Both the position numbers and the translations under genes were made by a program. Shown one piece after another: positions 24,381-34,754 of a DNA stretch of 64,000 bases. The stretch is from Carya illinoinensis. Its lineage: Eukaryota > Streptophyta > Magnoliopsida > Fagales > Juglandaceae. Each line of letters opens with the position of its first letter. Position 1 is the first letter of the stretch. The notes under the pieces are model-generated. The model worked only from the letters and a program-made list of their open reading frames with translations, searched no databases and was not told where the DNA came from. The stretch covers positions 2,339,501-2,403,500 of the forward strand of contig NC_056757.1 in NCBI RefSeq assembly GCF_018687715.1, written 5' to 3'.

Positions 24381-27300
24381 ATGGCCCTGTCCAACCCACC
24401 CCTTCCTTCCCCCAACACCTCCATTGCTTCCTTTTCCCACATTGTCACCACCAAGCTCACATCTCAAAATTACACCTTATGGAAGGTTCAGATCAGTGCC
24501 TATCTTAGAGGTCAGGATCTTTATCAATTTATTGATGGTTCTCGTTCCTCTCCCTCTCAATTTTTACCCAACTCAACCACCCCCAATCCAGAATTTTCTT
24601 CCTGGAAATGTACCGATCAACTTGTTTTTAGTATACTCTTTTCTTTCCTTTCTGATTCTATCATTGGTTTTGTCCTCTGCTCTTCAAATTCTCGGGAACT
24701 TTGGTTATCTTTGGAAACCATGTTTGCTTCCAGCTCCCAGGCCAAAGAATTTCATGTTCGTTTTCAATTAACCAACCTCACTCAAGGTACCCAGTAATAG
24801 GGCTGTATAGAAATTTTCTAGATCGACAGTCTCCGACGTGGACCGGCTACTAGATTTAGGAACCGACCGAAACAGGTAAAGAACCGGTCGGCGCGTGAGA
24901 GGATTTGAGGGAAAACCGATGTCGGCGATTTAGCACCGGTTTGAACCCCTGGGAAACCGCTGAACCTGTCGATCCTATCTTTTTTTTGAATATATGTATA
25001 TTAAATGGCGCCATTTCACTTAAATGAGTCAAACGACGTTGTTTTTCCCAGTGGAAGTAAAATATATATATATATATATATATATTTAGAACGACACTAT
25101 TTGGCTTTAAACCAAACGACACCGTTTTGAATTAGGTTTCATTAACCCTTCATCGTCTTCTTCTTCCTTCGCGTCTTCTTCTTCCTCTGTAACCCTAAAC
25201 CCTAAGCTTTCTACTCTCTCTCAACAATGGACGCGACATCCCTCCTCCGTCACAGAGATGTCGACGGCAAACTGAAGAACCGAACCGCACCACGTCAAGA
25301 CTGATAATATCGGTTTTCTCTCCCCAATTGAGCGGTTTCAGTCAGTGCTAAGCTCTCATGGCAGACATCGGTGGGGTCTCGGTTTGGCACTAAAACTGAC
25401 GCCGAAACCATCGGTGTACACCCCTACCTAGTCAATCACTTATTATTTTGCCAACGTCCACTCTCTTGCATACATCTTAGCAGCCATTGACCATCCCTTT
25501 CTTGACAAAGAATTCGTCACCTACTTACTCACAGGTCTTGGCCTTGCTTTTGAATCCTTCATTACATCAATCACCACTCGAGCTGAACCCATTTCCTCTC
25601 TTGAGCTCTACCAACTCCTTCTGGTCCATGAGAGTATCATGTCCCATTCCAATAGAAACTCTCCATTCTCTGTCGAACCCACGACAAGTTTCTCTACTAC
25701 TAATGGTCTTAATCAGTGAGGCTGTGGTTCATCTTGAGGTGGACGCCAGGGTCATAGTGGCAGAGGTAGATCTTGCTCGTTCTCTCGTGGAGGTCGTTCC
25801 TCCTCCACTGCTTCTCAGGCTCCACGCCCAACCTGCCAGGTTTACAATAAAAATTGGTCACGTAGCATTACAGTGTTACCATCGGTTCGACCATGCATTT
25901 CAACTCGACGCCCCACCTTTATTCTCTGCCAACCACACTACACCAAGTTCTTTCTCAGATTCCACTTGATATCCCGATTCCGTTGCAACCCACCATATTA
26001 TCAATGAACTCAGCAGCCTCAACCTTTCATCCGAGCAGTGTCATGGTGGTGAGCAAATTCGCGTGGGCAATGGTTTGACTCTTCCAATCGAACATTTCGG
26101 TGACTCCTCTTTCAACTCTAACTCCTCCTCCTTTATTCTTCATAATGTTTTACACGTACCTTCCATCACAAAAAATTTAGTTTTTGTGTGTCAGTTTTGT
26201 GTTGATAATCGTTGTTTATTTGGATTTCACGATTATCATTTTTCTGTTAAGGACAAAACAATCAGAAAGATCCTCCCCACCGGTCCAACCCATGATGGCT
26301 TGTATGTCTTCCCTTCTACAGCGTCTTCTGCTCCGTCTCCTTCCACTCATCTTGGCGAACGTACCTTAGTAGCTCAATGGCATCATCGATTAGGCCACCC
26401 TTCACTTAAGCTTGTGTCAACTATCTTGCACTCCAACCATTTGAAATTTTTGCCTAGAGATCCTTCATTTCAGTGTTCAGCATGTCCCTTTGCAAAGAGT
26501 CACCAACTTCCCTTTAGTTTAAGTCAGGCCTTTTACACACGACCCTTACAATTACTTGCAGTAGATCTTTGGGGTCCAGCCTCTTTTATTTCTCATAATG
26601 GATTTCGATATTATATATCTTTTGTGGAACAATATATGCATTATACATGGTTTTTTCCTTTAAAGTTAAAATCCGATGTCTTTCGTATTTTTTCTTCTTT
26701 CTTACCTTATGTTAAGTGTCTCTTCAATATAAAGCTCATTACACTTCAAACTGATGGAGGTGGTGAATTTAAACTCCTCACTCATCTGTGTCAAAAATTG
26801 GGTATTACTCATCGTTTTCGTGTCCTCATACCCACAAAAAAATGGGCTTATCGAATGTAAACACAGAGACATCTTTGAAACTGGACTTGCTCTTTTGGCC
26901 CACGCATCACTTCCTCTTACCTTTTGGGATGATGCTTTTCAAACTGCAGTAATTTAATTAACCTTTTACCCAATTCGACTCTTCAAAATAAGTCCCCCCA
27001 TTTTATGGTTCATAATCGCATTCCTGATTACTCCTCCTTAAAAATATTTGGATGTGAATGTTGGCCCAATTTGAGGCCATACAATAAACATAGAATGCAG
27101 TTTCGGTCTAAATCGTGTTTATTCTTGGGCTACTATGCTAATCACAAAGGATATAAACGTCTAGATGTTACAACTAACAGACTTTATATCTCACGTGATG
27201 TTACATTTAACGAGTTCTCCTTCCCTTTTTCTAAGTCCCGGCCCATTCCTTCTCTATACACTCAGACCGTACCTCAGGCCCAACTTCCTCTCTTCTCATC

Positions 27301-29085
27301 ATCCATTCTTGGCCCGGGGCCCACATCACCTACTTCGTCTTCTTCACAACACTCAAATCCCTCCACACCCTCAGTCTCCCCTGCTACGAGTATTTCTTCT
27401 TTGAGTCATGATAATCCTCTTCACTCCTCTTTTATCTCACAACCAGCTCCAATATTAGTTCCCCCTCGTTCCCCTATCATTACACGTGCTAGCACACACT
27501 CTTCCCGTCCTTGCATTGCCACGGATGAAATTGTCCCATATCATTGCGAAAGTGTTTCACGATTTACCACTACTCCTACTTCATCGGACACTTCCACGAG
27601 CTTTTTTGTGGCTTCTAAATTTCCTGGCCGGCGAGATGCCATGTCCAAAGAGTTTTCGGCTCTAACCCAGATCCACACTAGGTCCTTAGTTCCCCCCAAT
27701 CCCTCTTCTAATATTCTTGGATGTAGGTGGGTTTACTGAATAAAGTTGAAGGCAGATGGCTCTATTGAATGATGGATAGTGAGATTGATTGCCAAAGGCT
27801 ACCATCAATTGGTTGGGATCGACTATGATGAAACTTTCAACCCTATTGCCAAGTTGCCCACCATATGTTTGATCGTTGCCATTGTTGTAGCTCGAGAATG
27901 GCCCCTACAACAGGTTGATATTGACAATGCTATCCTTCATGGTTCATTAACTGACATTGTTTTTATGCAACAACCTCAAGGTTATACTGACCTTGTCCAT
28001 CCCAATTATGTGTGTCAACTTCATAAGGCCATTTATGACCTTAAGCAGGCCCCAGGGGCTTGGTTTGCTCAATTGACTTCTTGGCTAATAGGCTATGGTT
28101 TTATTGCCTCCAAAGCCGATCCATCACTTTTTATTTTTGCCCATGGTGATACATGCATCTACCTTTAAATTTACGTAGATGATATAGTAATCACCTCCTC
28201 CTCCTCCACTGCCATTAATTCCTTTATCTCTACCTTGGGTGTAGCCTTTCTAGTAAAAGACCTTGGCCCCTTGTCTTTTTTTTTTTTTGGATTAGAAGTT
28301 GACTACTTACAGAATGGTCTCCAACTATCTCACCGTAAATACATCAAAGACCTTCTCACTAGAAGCAAAATGCTTCATGCGAAGCCTATGCCATCTCCTA
28401 TGGCTGCTTCCATGAAGTTGTCCAAATTCGACTCTCCCAGTTATGAAGATGATTATCACTTCCGTAGCATTGTAGGTGGTCTACGGTATCTTTCCTTCAC
28501 CAGACCTGACATCTCATTTGCAATGAACAAGTTCTGCAGTTCATGCACTCACCAAAACAATCCCACTGGGCTGCAGTGAAGAGAATACTTTGGTATCTCA
28601 AAACCACCATCAATTTTGGTCTGTTCTTCTCAAACACTTCCTCATTCACTTTAAATGCATACTCTGATGCGGACTGGGTAGGATGCCCAGATGATCGTCA
28701 TTCTGCTGGAGGCTTCTGTATTTTCCTTGGAAAAACACTTATCTCTTGGGGCTCAAAAAAACAAAGGATAGTTGCATGATCAAGCACGAAAGCTGAGTAA
28801 AAGTCTCTAGCTTCAGCTGCTTGTGAGGTGATCTGGATACAAACTCTAATTTGTGAGCGTGAAATTTCCTTATCGAAGGCCCTAACCTTATGGTGTGACA
28901 ACATTGGGGTCACCTATTTGAATGCAAATCTAGTTTATCATTCAAAAACTAAACACATGGACATTGATTTCCATTTTGTCCGTGATCAAGTCGCTGCCAA
29001 GACACTTCATGTTTCCTATATTAGTTCACAGGATTAGCTAGCAGATGTCTGTCTCTCCAATTAAAATGCCTCCCAAGTGCAGAAG
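24381..29085 (+). pseudogene. Copia gag-pol remnant, many stops and shifts
   Basis: gag opens at 24381 (MALSNPPLPS, then SQNYTLWKVQISAYLRGQDL) and is interrupted by the hAT at 24798, resuming at 25435 to about 25720. Then come the GAG-pre-integrase segment with QWHHRLGHPS and C-x2-C (about 26375-26500), an integrase with VDLWGPASF and LQTDGGGEF (first and second catalytic Asp visible), a Pro/Ser-rich linker, an RT with RLIAKGYHQ, QVDIDNAILHG and YVDD just after a stop at about 28166, and RNase H with DADWVGCPDDRHSAGG. Stops and frameshifts lie at many points (for example 26860, 27739, 28168, 28779), so no functional polyprotein is possible. Confidence 0.9.
24798..25426. mobile_element. hAT-type element (629 bp) inside Copia gag
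   Basis: Ends are TAGGGCTGTATAG at the left and, read on the other strand, TAGGGGTGTACACCG at the right. The flanking octamers CCCAGTAA (24790-24797) and CCTAGTCA (25427-25434) each differ by one base from CCCAGTCA, which is the sequence needed to rejoin the gag reading frame. So this was an 8-bp TSD that then mutated. Internal sequence is rich in CCGACCG/CGGTTT-like motifs. No transposase. Confidence 0.8.
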
Positions 29086-30345
29086 GTGTGAGGTTGTTTT
29101 TAGGGAGAGTCCCAAGGTCAAATTCACAGGGATTAAAGTTTTGAAGAACTAAACCGAGACAAGTTTTTTTTTTTTTTTGTTAAAAACTTGGAAAGAATGA
29201 TGGTGAAAAAGGGATCAAGGACGAAAAACAGCACAACCCCCAACCATCAAATGTGATTCAGTATGCATAAGTATGTAAGATGATATGATTCAAGTTGCTT
29301 TTCTTTCAATTGGGACAATGTATCTACTCTGTTGAATTTTTCATGGTACTTTCAAAGGTATCTAAACTAGATGATTTTCAAAAAAGAACTGTAAAACAAT
29401 TTTTGAAAGTCTAAGAAACATTTTGTCAAACACCTAGGCCGCAAGTTCCCTTTCACAGATTGATTCCACAAAGGGTTAGTAGGACTTCTCAATTTCCTTC
29501 AAACACCATTTTAGTCAAAGAAAAAAAATGTTTGGATGATGTAAATGATTCATGCATACACAACATAATATTTGAAATAACCTCCATTAGATTAATACCA
29601 AACTGTCATTTAGTGTGCCAACAGAACCCAAAACTTTACCCCAACCCAAGAATCCACCGTGCCCTTTCAGCCGACGATGAATCCAAGGGTTAGTAAGCAA
29701 ACCCTGAGATCAGCATCATAAAACCATATGGTAATAATTTCTCTGGATACCAACTTGCTAAACATGATGAGAAATCTTTAAACCCTAGGTAACGCAACCT
29801 ATTCAAAGAACTCCCGAGCCTAGGTTTTAGAAATTACTCACACATAGTGTATTTTCAAGCAAAGAAGAAAATCAAAACCAAACATGACAAACTACGATTC
29901 TTTGAAAATAAAAAACAAATCTCCAAATCGACTCTGAAAATGAAAACTTCTCCTGTGTCCCTCTACTCTCTAATTCCCCCCTTCTTATCCTTGTCTTCGT
30001 GCCTTCTCTCCACCTCCACTCCCGAATCTTCCATGAGTGGTTGGTTATCCCCTCCTATTCTGTGCGGTTCATCACTGAAGGTTAGGGCTGGAATTGAAAT
30101 AGAAAAGAGTGAGAGTGAGGGGAATTAGTTAAGCACTTAGAATATTTTATGAAATATGCTGCGTTGCCATGTCCTTAATGTGACTTAAACAAAGAAAAAC
30201 ATTCTTTTTATTTTTAATCATGCCTCAACCTTTCTTCTATTTTAATGTATTAAAAAAGCATGTAACATGTTTTTAATCTGAAACTTCCTCAACTTTATTC
30301 TTATTTAATACATTATTACCATTCTATCAACGTCTTTACAAAGCC
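29050..30345. mobile_element. Unclassified 1.3 kb insertion in the Copia RNase H end
   Basis: The Copia frame reads LADV up to about 29049, and the expected continuation (FTKPL, then LKVLSTPLDLRG) reappears only at about 30341-30415. The intervening 1.3 kb has no matching LTRs and no recognisable protein. Short GATGTCT/AACGTCT similarity at the junctions may be a decayed TSD. Its class is unknown to me. The junction positions are accurate to perhaps 10 bases. Confidence 0.55.
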
Positions 30346-30420
30346 TCTGGTTTCAAATCAATTCTTCAAATTTCGAACAAGTCTCAAAGTGCTATCCACC
30401 CCACTGGACTTGAGGGGGTA

Positions 30421-30619
30421 TATTAGAATTGATGATAGTGCTAAGGCAAATGTAAAGAAAAATAATCTTCTAGAATAAACTGTAGACAATTGTATTTTAC
30501 TTCTCTACTGTACTCTCTACTGTAGTTGTAACTAACTTTTATTCCCTTTTGCTTGTATAAACATCTGATGGAATCATCATTGAAATGTGCTGAGTATTGA
30601 GCAAAACCTTAGTTTGTCA
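30421..30619 (+). repeat. Right LTR of the 24-30 kb Copia
   Basis: Direct repeat of 24144-24342. It is preceded by the polypurine tract GAGGGGG and followed by the TSD copy TTCTA at 30620-30624. Confidence 0.9.
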
Positions 30620-30642
30620 TTCTAGACTCACAAGATTAATCT

Positions 30643-30810
30643 TTAGACAACATCCTTAATGAGTCCTTTATTGATTGCAGCACCCCAAATGAGTTTGAGT
30701 GATTCCTCTATAGCGTTATAGAGCTTGTGAGGATTAGGACTCATACTTGGGTCAACTGACAAAGAAATAGTCATCTTGTTCACATAACTTCAAAAATGGA
30801 GAACCAATGA
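30643..30810 (-). pseudogene. Duplicated last exon of the WSD1-like gene, broken
   Basis: Aligns along its whole length with exon 7 of the WSD1-like gene (34341-34508). Conserved parts include [13 protein letters not shown] and EESLKLI, ending in TAA at 30643-30645. The acceptor TAG of the intact copy is CAA here, and a Gln codon near the start has become TGA, so the exon cannot be spliced or read. It belongs to the left, inflated duplicate, with matching intron sequence continuing to about 31046. Confidence 0.85.
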
Positions 30811-31155
30811 TTGCAATAGAAACAGGAGAAAAACGTAGAACAAAGCATTAGGATTGATTTGTAAGCCACAGGGTTGGACTGCAAAGACATTTGCTTCAAT
30901 TCATGTGCACTCAACATATTGACTTTCCGCATTACGTATTCTTTCGTATTTAAAAGTTCTCAAATTTGTTAAATTTGATAATTTTAAGTAAAAAAGAAAT
31001 AAATACATGAAGCGAGTCCTACAATATTTATTATTATTTATGTGAGTTTTATTGAAACAATTAAGTGCTCAACTTGCAAAATCGAAGAACACATATTAGC
31101 AAACCAAGATTACCAATAATTGCTTAGCAAATAAGAGTACCAATAAATAACATAC

Positions 31156-31314
31156 CTCAAAGTTTTGGCAATCGAAAAATTGATGCCACTCATTATTCTC
31201 TATATGAGCAGTTTGTCGACATACTTTAATACCACAATAACATATTGGGTATTCATTTTAACACTAGTTTCTTGAGCTTGAGACATTGCTAGTGCTACTA
31301 CATGCCTCAGACAT
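31156..31314 (-). pseudogene. First exon of a GRF-type zinc-finger gene, broken
   Basis: From ATG at 31314: MSEACSSTSNVSSSRN, then two in-frame stops, then EYPICYCGIKVCRQTAHIE and EWHQFFDCQNFE, ending at a GT donor after 31156. The C-x-C-G and FFDC spacing is that of the GRF finger, and the Ser-rich start matches GRF/At4g04775-like proteins. The later exon with coiled coil and membrane span is missing to the left. Compare the plus-strand GRF remnant at 17520-17966, which sits in a MULE with a similar leader. Confidence 0.65.
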
Positions 31315-31894
31315 TGTGTCAATATGAGCTACAAAAATCTTTCACCCTCAGTGATATTTTCAGAACTATCAACCCAGCAATTACACCCTAGCAATATTTT
31401 GTCAAAAGAAAAAGAAGGCATGAATACAATATATAAAGTTTATGTTAGCTATTTCATAATCTGCTTTATATTTATTAATACAATTTGGTACTTGCTGACT
31501 GGCATCTTGGGCTGAAAAGCATAAACTTGGCAAGCTAGCATTGATTACCAATGTAGAAGATTAACCGTTCATTTGATTCTAAAGACATTTATAGCAGGAG
31601 CTGTGGCATTTTATACATTATAAAACTCATAGCACATACAACATGTCTAATCTCGCCCAATAGCATTGAATCCATGGTTGCAAACTAGCTGACTTTGTAT
31701 AGATTGAAATCAAGTTAGCCCCAAACCAAATTTCAGAGACCAAAAGCTAGCCCAAGTGGGCCCCAAATTCGCACTATAAAAAGTTAAAAAGTCTATACAC
31801 TTGCAGCTTTCTTAGTAAAAGTACATGACTTGTTTTGCTTCTTCTTCTAATGTAAATTGAATGCACAGTAATATAATACACATATTCTATGATT

Positions 31895-32178
31895 AATACT
31901 TTCCTAAATTAAACTGTTTTTCCTCCACTTGAAATACATTCTATAACTTCCTAAATGCCAAATTCCAAATGTATTCCAAGTTATACTTTCCTAAATTTTA
32001 ATCCAATTTTATAAAACTAAACTATTTTTCTCCTCTTCAAATACATTCTATAATTTCCTAAATGCCAAATTGCAATGGCACAAGTTGAATACTTTCATAA
32101 ATTTTAATCCAATATTTGAAAACCAAACTGTTTTTTCCTCTTTCTATACATTCTATAATTTTATAAATTTTAATCCTA
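31895..32178. repeat. Tandem repeat, about three units of roughly 120 bp
   Basis: Units share AAATACATTCTATAA, TTCCTAAATGCCAAATT and TAAATTTTAATCCAA, with substitutions and small indels between units. No coding sense. Confidence 0.75.
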
Positions 32179-32727
32179 AGGCCATTTCAGCAGACAATTT
32201 CAAAAACTACTTTGCATTTCAGTTGGATTTTCTAGGCTCAATTTAGCTATCGCATTGAGCAGGAGTCATATCTTAGCAAAAATAAACCCATAGAGTAATT
32301 CGAGGGACAATTTATGCAAGAAAAAATTAAAACAAAGGAGAAATTACTTGATAGATAGATATAGAGTAACAACCTCAGTTTTTATGTGAGGGAACCCAGA
32401 CCACAACGTAAATGGATATGCACCATAATAATAATCAGCGGCGACGGTAGGCTCAGTGGTGAGGGGGTTGGCCTCAGGATTCGGGGAGTCCAACAGAGGG
32501 GAGGCGAGAGAGCTCTTAAGATTTCAAATTTAGGAGAGGACGCCAGAGGAGCTTCGATTTCAAGCTTTGGAATGGAGTAACGATGGCTCAATGGTGAGGT
32601 TATAGTCACAAATCTGAGGGATGAAGGCGACGGTGGCAACAGTTCAACTGAATGGTGACGCTCCAGGCCTTGGGGAGTCGACGTGTTTCAAATTTGGGAG
32701 GGAGGGTGGAGTTGTGGACAAGAGTGA

Positions 32728-32915
32728 GGGAGGGATGGATCTGAATGGGATGTATAGAGGAGATCTAAGAGGAGTATTGGGGTTTTTGATTTGGGAGGGA
32801 GGATGGATTCGTGGACGAGTGAGGAAGGGATGGATCTGAACAGGATGTATAGAGGAGATCTAAAAGGAGTATTAGGGTTTCTGATTTGGGAGGGAGGGTG
32901 GATTCATGGACTGGA
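32728..32915. repeat. Tandem duplication of about 95 bp
   Basis: Two neighbouring blocks share AGGGATGGATCTGAA, GATGTATAGAGGAGATCTAA and TTTGGGAGGGAGG. Located in the purine-rich leader of the GRF-carrying MULE-like remnant. Confidence 0.75.
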
Positions 32916-33028
32916 GGGAGGGAGATTTTGTTTTTAATTTCAGCTTGAGTTTTTCGTAATTAAAGGAGCCACGTCACTCGGGATGCAAGGCTCGGGAGAT
33001 TTACTTAGTGGGTTTAGCATTTCAATCA

Positions 33029-33216
33029 TCGTTTGTTTTCATAACTCTACTTAATTCATTTCATCTCATCTAATCATTATAATTTTTTTAAATTTTTAAA
33101 TAATATAAAATAAATAATTCAATTTTTTCAAATCTCAAAATAAAAATAATATTAAAAAATAATTTTTAATTTTATTTTATTCAACTCACCTCATCTTATC
33201 TATAAAAATAAACGAG
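33029..33216. mobile_element. MITE of the 2894-3088 family, reverse orientation
   Basis: Contains CATTTCATCTCATCT at the left and CACCTCATCTTATCT with AAATAAACGAGG at the right, around an AT-rich core with AATAATATT. This corresponds to the reverse complement of the element at 2894-3088. It ends exactly where the right duplicate starts. Confidence 0.6.
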
Positions 33217-34754
33217 GCTAAATCTATCTTTTAACTTTATATTTGTACTCTCCTAGTAAGAAAAAAAAAAGTATTGTTTTTGGAAAATTTAAAGCCATAA
33301 TAACTTTTTCTTTTTTCAAATCAAAAGAAAATTTTAGGATTATGCAATCTTACAGCCAATGAAAGTTCAAATATATCTATTTAACTTTGACTTTAGAGCT
33401 CAAATTAGCAGGAAAAAAAATCAATTTTGTGAACTACAGTCATACTGTTATGTATGTTATTTCATTCTCTAAGTAGAATACTAGAATGAATCTATAGAAT
33501 TTTTTTAAAGTTTTTATTCAAACTTTAAGACTTAAGAATCCTATCATGAATCTATTGGAATATAATTTTCTTCCTTTTAAATGAAATGGATAGCATCGTT
33601 TTAATATAAAATGATGAATATTTTGATCATTTCCTGCTGTGTTGATAAGTGAAATAATTAAAATATTTTTATATAAAATAGATACTATCCACACTACAAA
33701 AAAAATCGATTTTTGTGACAATTATTTTATAACCAAAAAATTATTTCCGACGAAAATGATAATGGCAACCAAAAGGATTATTTTTGATGAAAATAAGTAC
33801 ATTTTTGTTAGAAATAGTCATTTTGATTGCAAAATACTGGTTACAAAAATTCATTTTTCTTGTAGTGCCAATTTCGTTAGAAACAGAGATGATATGTTTT
33901 AATCTAAAAACATTAGACCCAATTTTATGTTTACGAAAAAAAGTTCAAATCATCATATGGCCATGGACCTCTCCATGCCTGGATTTCATTAAGCCCTTGG
34001 CCCCCTATATGCTACGAGCTTGGTGTAGGAGAAGCAAAAGTGGCTAGCTATAATGGCGGTTAAGGAAGCAAGAGGCCATCGTACCAATTTGAAATGATGG
34101 ATATATCATATAGGAAAAAAGATAGACATATCTATTCGTGTACATATAAAATATTGTAGGTCTCATTTATTTAGAGATAGAAGATCTATTTAAAACACAT
34201 TTTTTTAACACGTACACGCATCATAGTACTGCTAATGTGAGAACTTCCCACTTGAGTTCTTACATTAGCTATATATTAACATCCTTTATTCATCACTTCC
34301 ACTTGAGTGGATCGATCTTCTGGATTCGCAAGATCAATCTTTAGACAACATCCTTGATGAGTCCTTTATTGACTACAACATGTCGGATGAGTTTGAGTGA
34401 TTCCTCTATATCGTTACAGAGCTTGTGAGGATCAGGAATCACACTTGGGTCAACAGACAAAGAAATAGTCATCTTGTTCACATAACTTTGATAATGGATA
34501 ACCAATGCCTACAATAGAAACATGAGAAAAACATAGAACAAAGCATTAGAATTTGTAAGCCACGGGGTTGGACTTCAAAGACCTTTCTTCAATTAATGTG
34601 CACTCAACATATTGACTTTCTGCAATATTACATATTCTTCCATATTTAAAAAGTTCTCAAGTTTGTTAAATTTAAAAGTTTTAAGTGAAACAGAGTGAAA
34701 TACATGAAGCGAGTGCTATAATATTATTAATTATTATTTGTGTGAGTTTTATTG
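33217..34754. repeat. Right (compact) copy of the duplicated WSD1-like gene 3' end
   Basis: Aligns in the direct orientation with six separated pieces of 13193-31046. It includes exon 7, most of intron 6 and about 1.1 kb of downstream sequence of the WSD1-like gene. Apart from a CACTA MITE (33692-33867) it lacks every insertion found in the left copy, so it gives the empty-site sequence for those insertions. Confidence 0.8.
33692..33867. mobile_element. CACTA-type MITE (176 bp)
   Basis: Starts CACTACAAAAAAAATCGAT and ends ATTTTTCTTGTAGTG, the reverse complement type of end, with a perfect 3-bp TSD CCA (33689-33691 and 33868-33870). It is related in end sequence to the MITE at 1788-1913. Confidence 0.85.

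Larger units (their letters stand above)
24144..30619 (+). mobile_element. Ty1-Copia LTR retrotransposon, decayed, with two nested insertions
   Basis: Two 199-bp LTRs (24144-24342 and 30421-30619) start TATTAGAAT (canonical TGTTAG with G to A in both) and end TGTCA. The 5-bp TSD is TTCTA (24139-24143 and 30620-30624). The primer-binding site TGGTATTAGAGCC follows the left LTR (24343-24355), and a purine tract GAGGGGG precedes the right LTR. The order gag, GAG-pre-integrase, integrase, RT, RNase H identifies Copia. A hAT lies in gag and an unrelated 1.3 kb insert lies in the RNase H end. It is inserted in the left duplicate of the WSD1-like gene 3' flank. Confidence 0.9.
13193..31046. repeat. 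Left copy of a direct duplication of the WSD1-like gene 3' end, inflated by insertions
   Basis: Pieces of this interval align in order and in the same direction with 33217-34754: 13193-13341, 14366-14525, 20440-20815, 20995-21157, 23794-24143 and 30625-31046. Examples of shared text are the TCAAATATATCTATTTAACT stretch (about 14382 and 33368), the ATTTTATGTTTACGAAA stretch (about 21023 and 33920) and the exon 7 copy at 30643-30810. Everything between the pieces is inserted DNA described in separate entries. The right boundary lies close to the exon 6 end of the WSD1-like gene. Which copy is ancestral cannot be told from the window, but the right copy is continuous with the gene. Confidence 0.8.
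31047..33029. mobile_element. MULE-like remnant carrying a GRF zinc-finger exon
   Basis: This interval separates the two duplicate copies. From the right it has a CCACGTCAC motif at about 32970, a purine-rich block (CT-rich leader on the minus strand, 32400-32940), tandem repeats, and then a minus-strand GRF exon at 31156-31314. That order matches the MULE at 15957-20434 read the other way. The left end seems truncated at the duplication boundary and I found no TSD, so the element limits are approximate. Confidence 0.5.
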
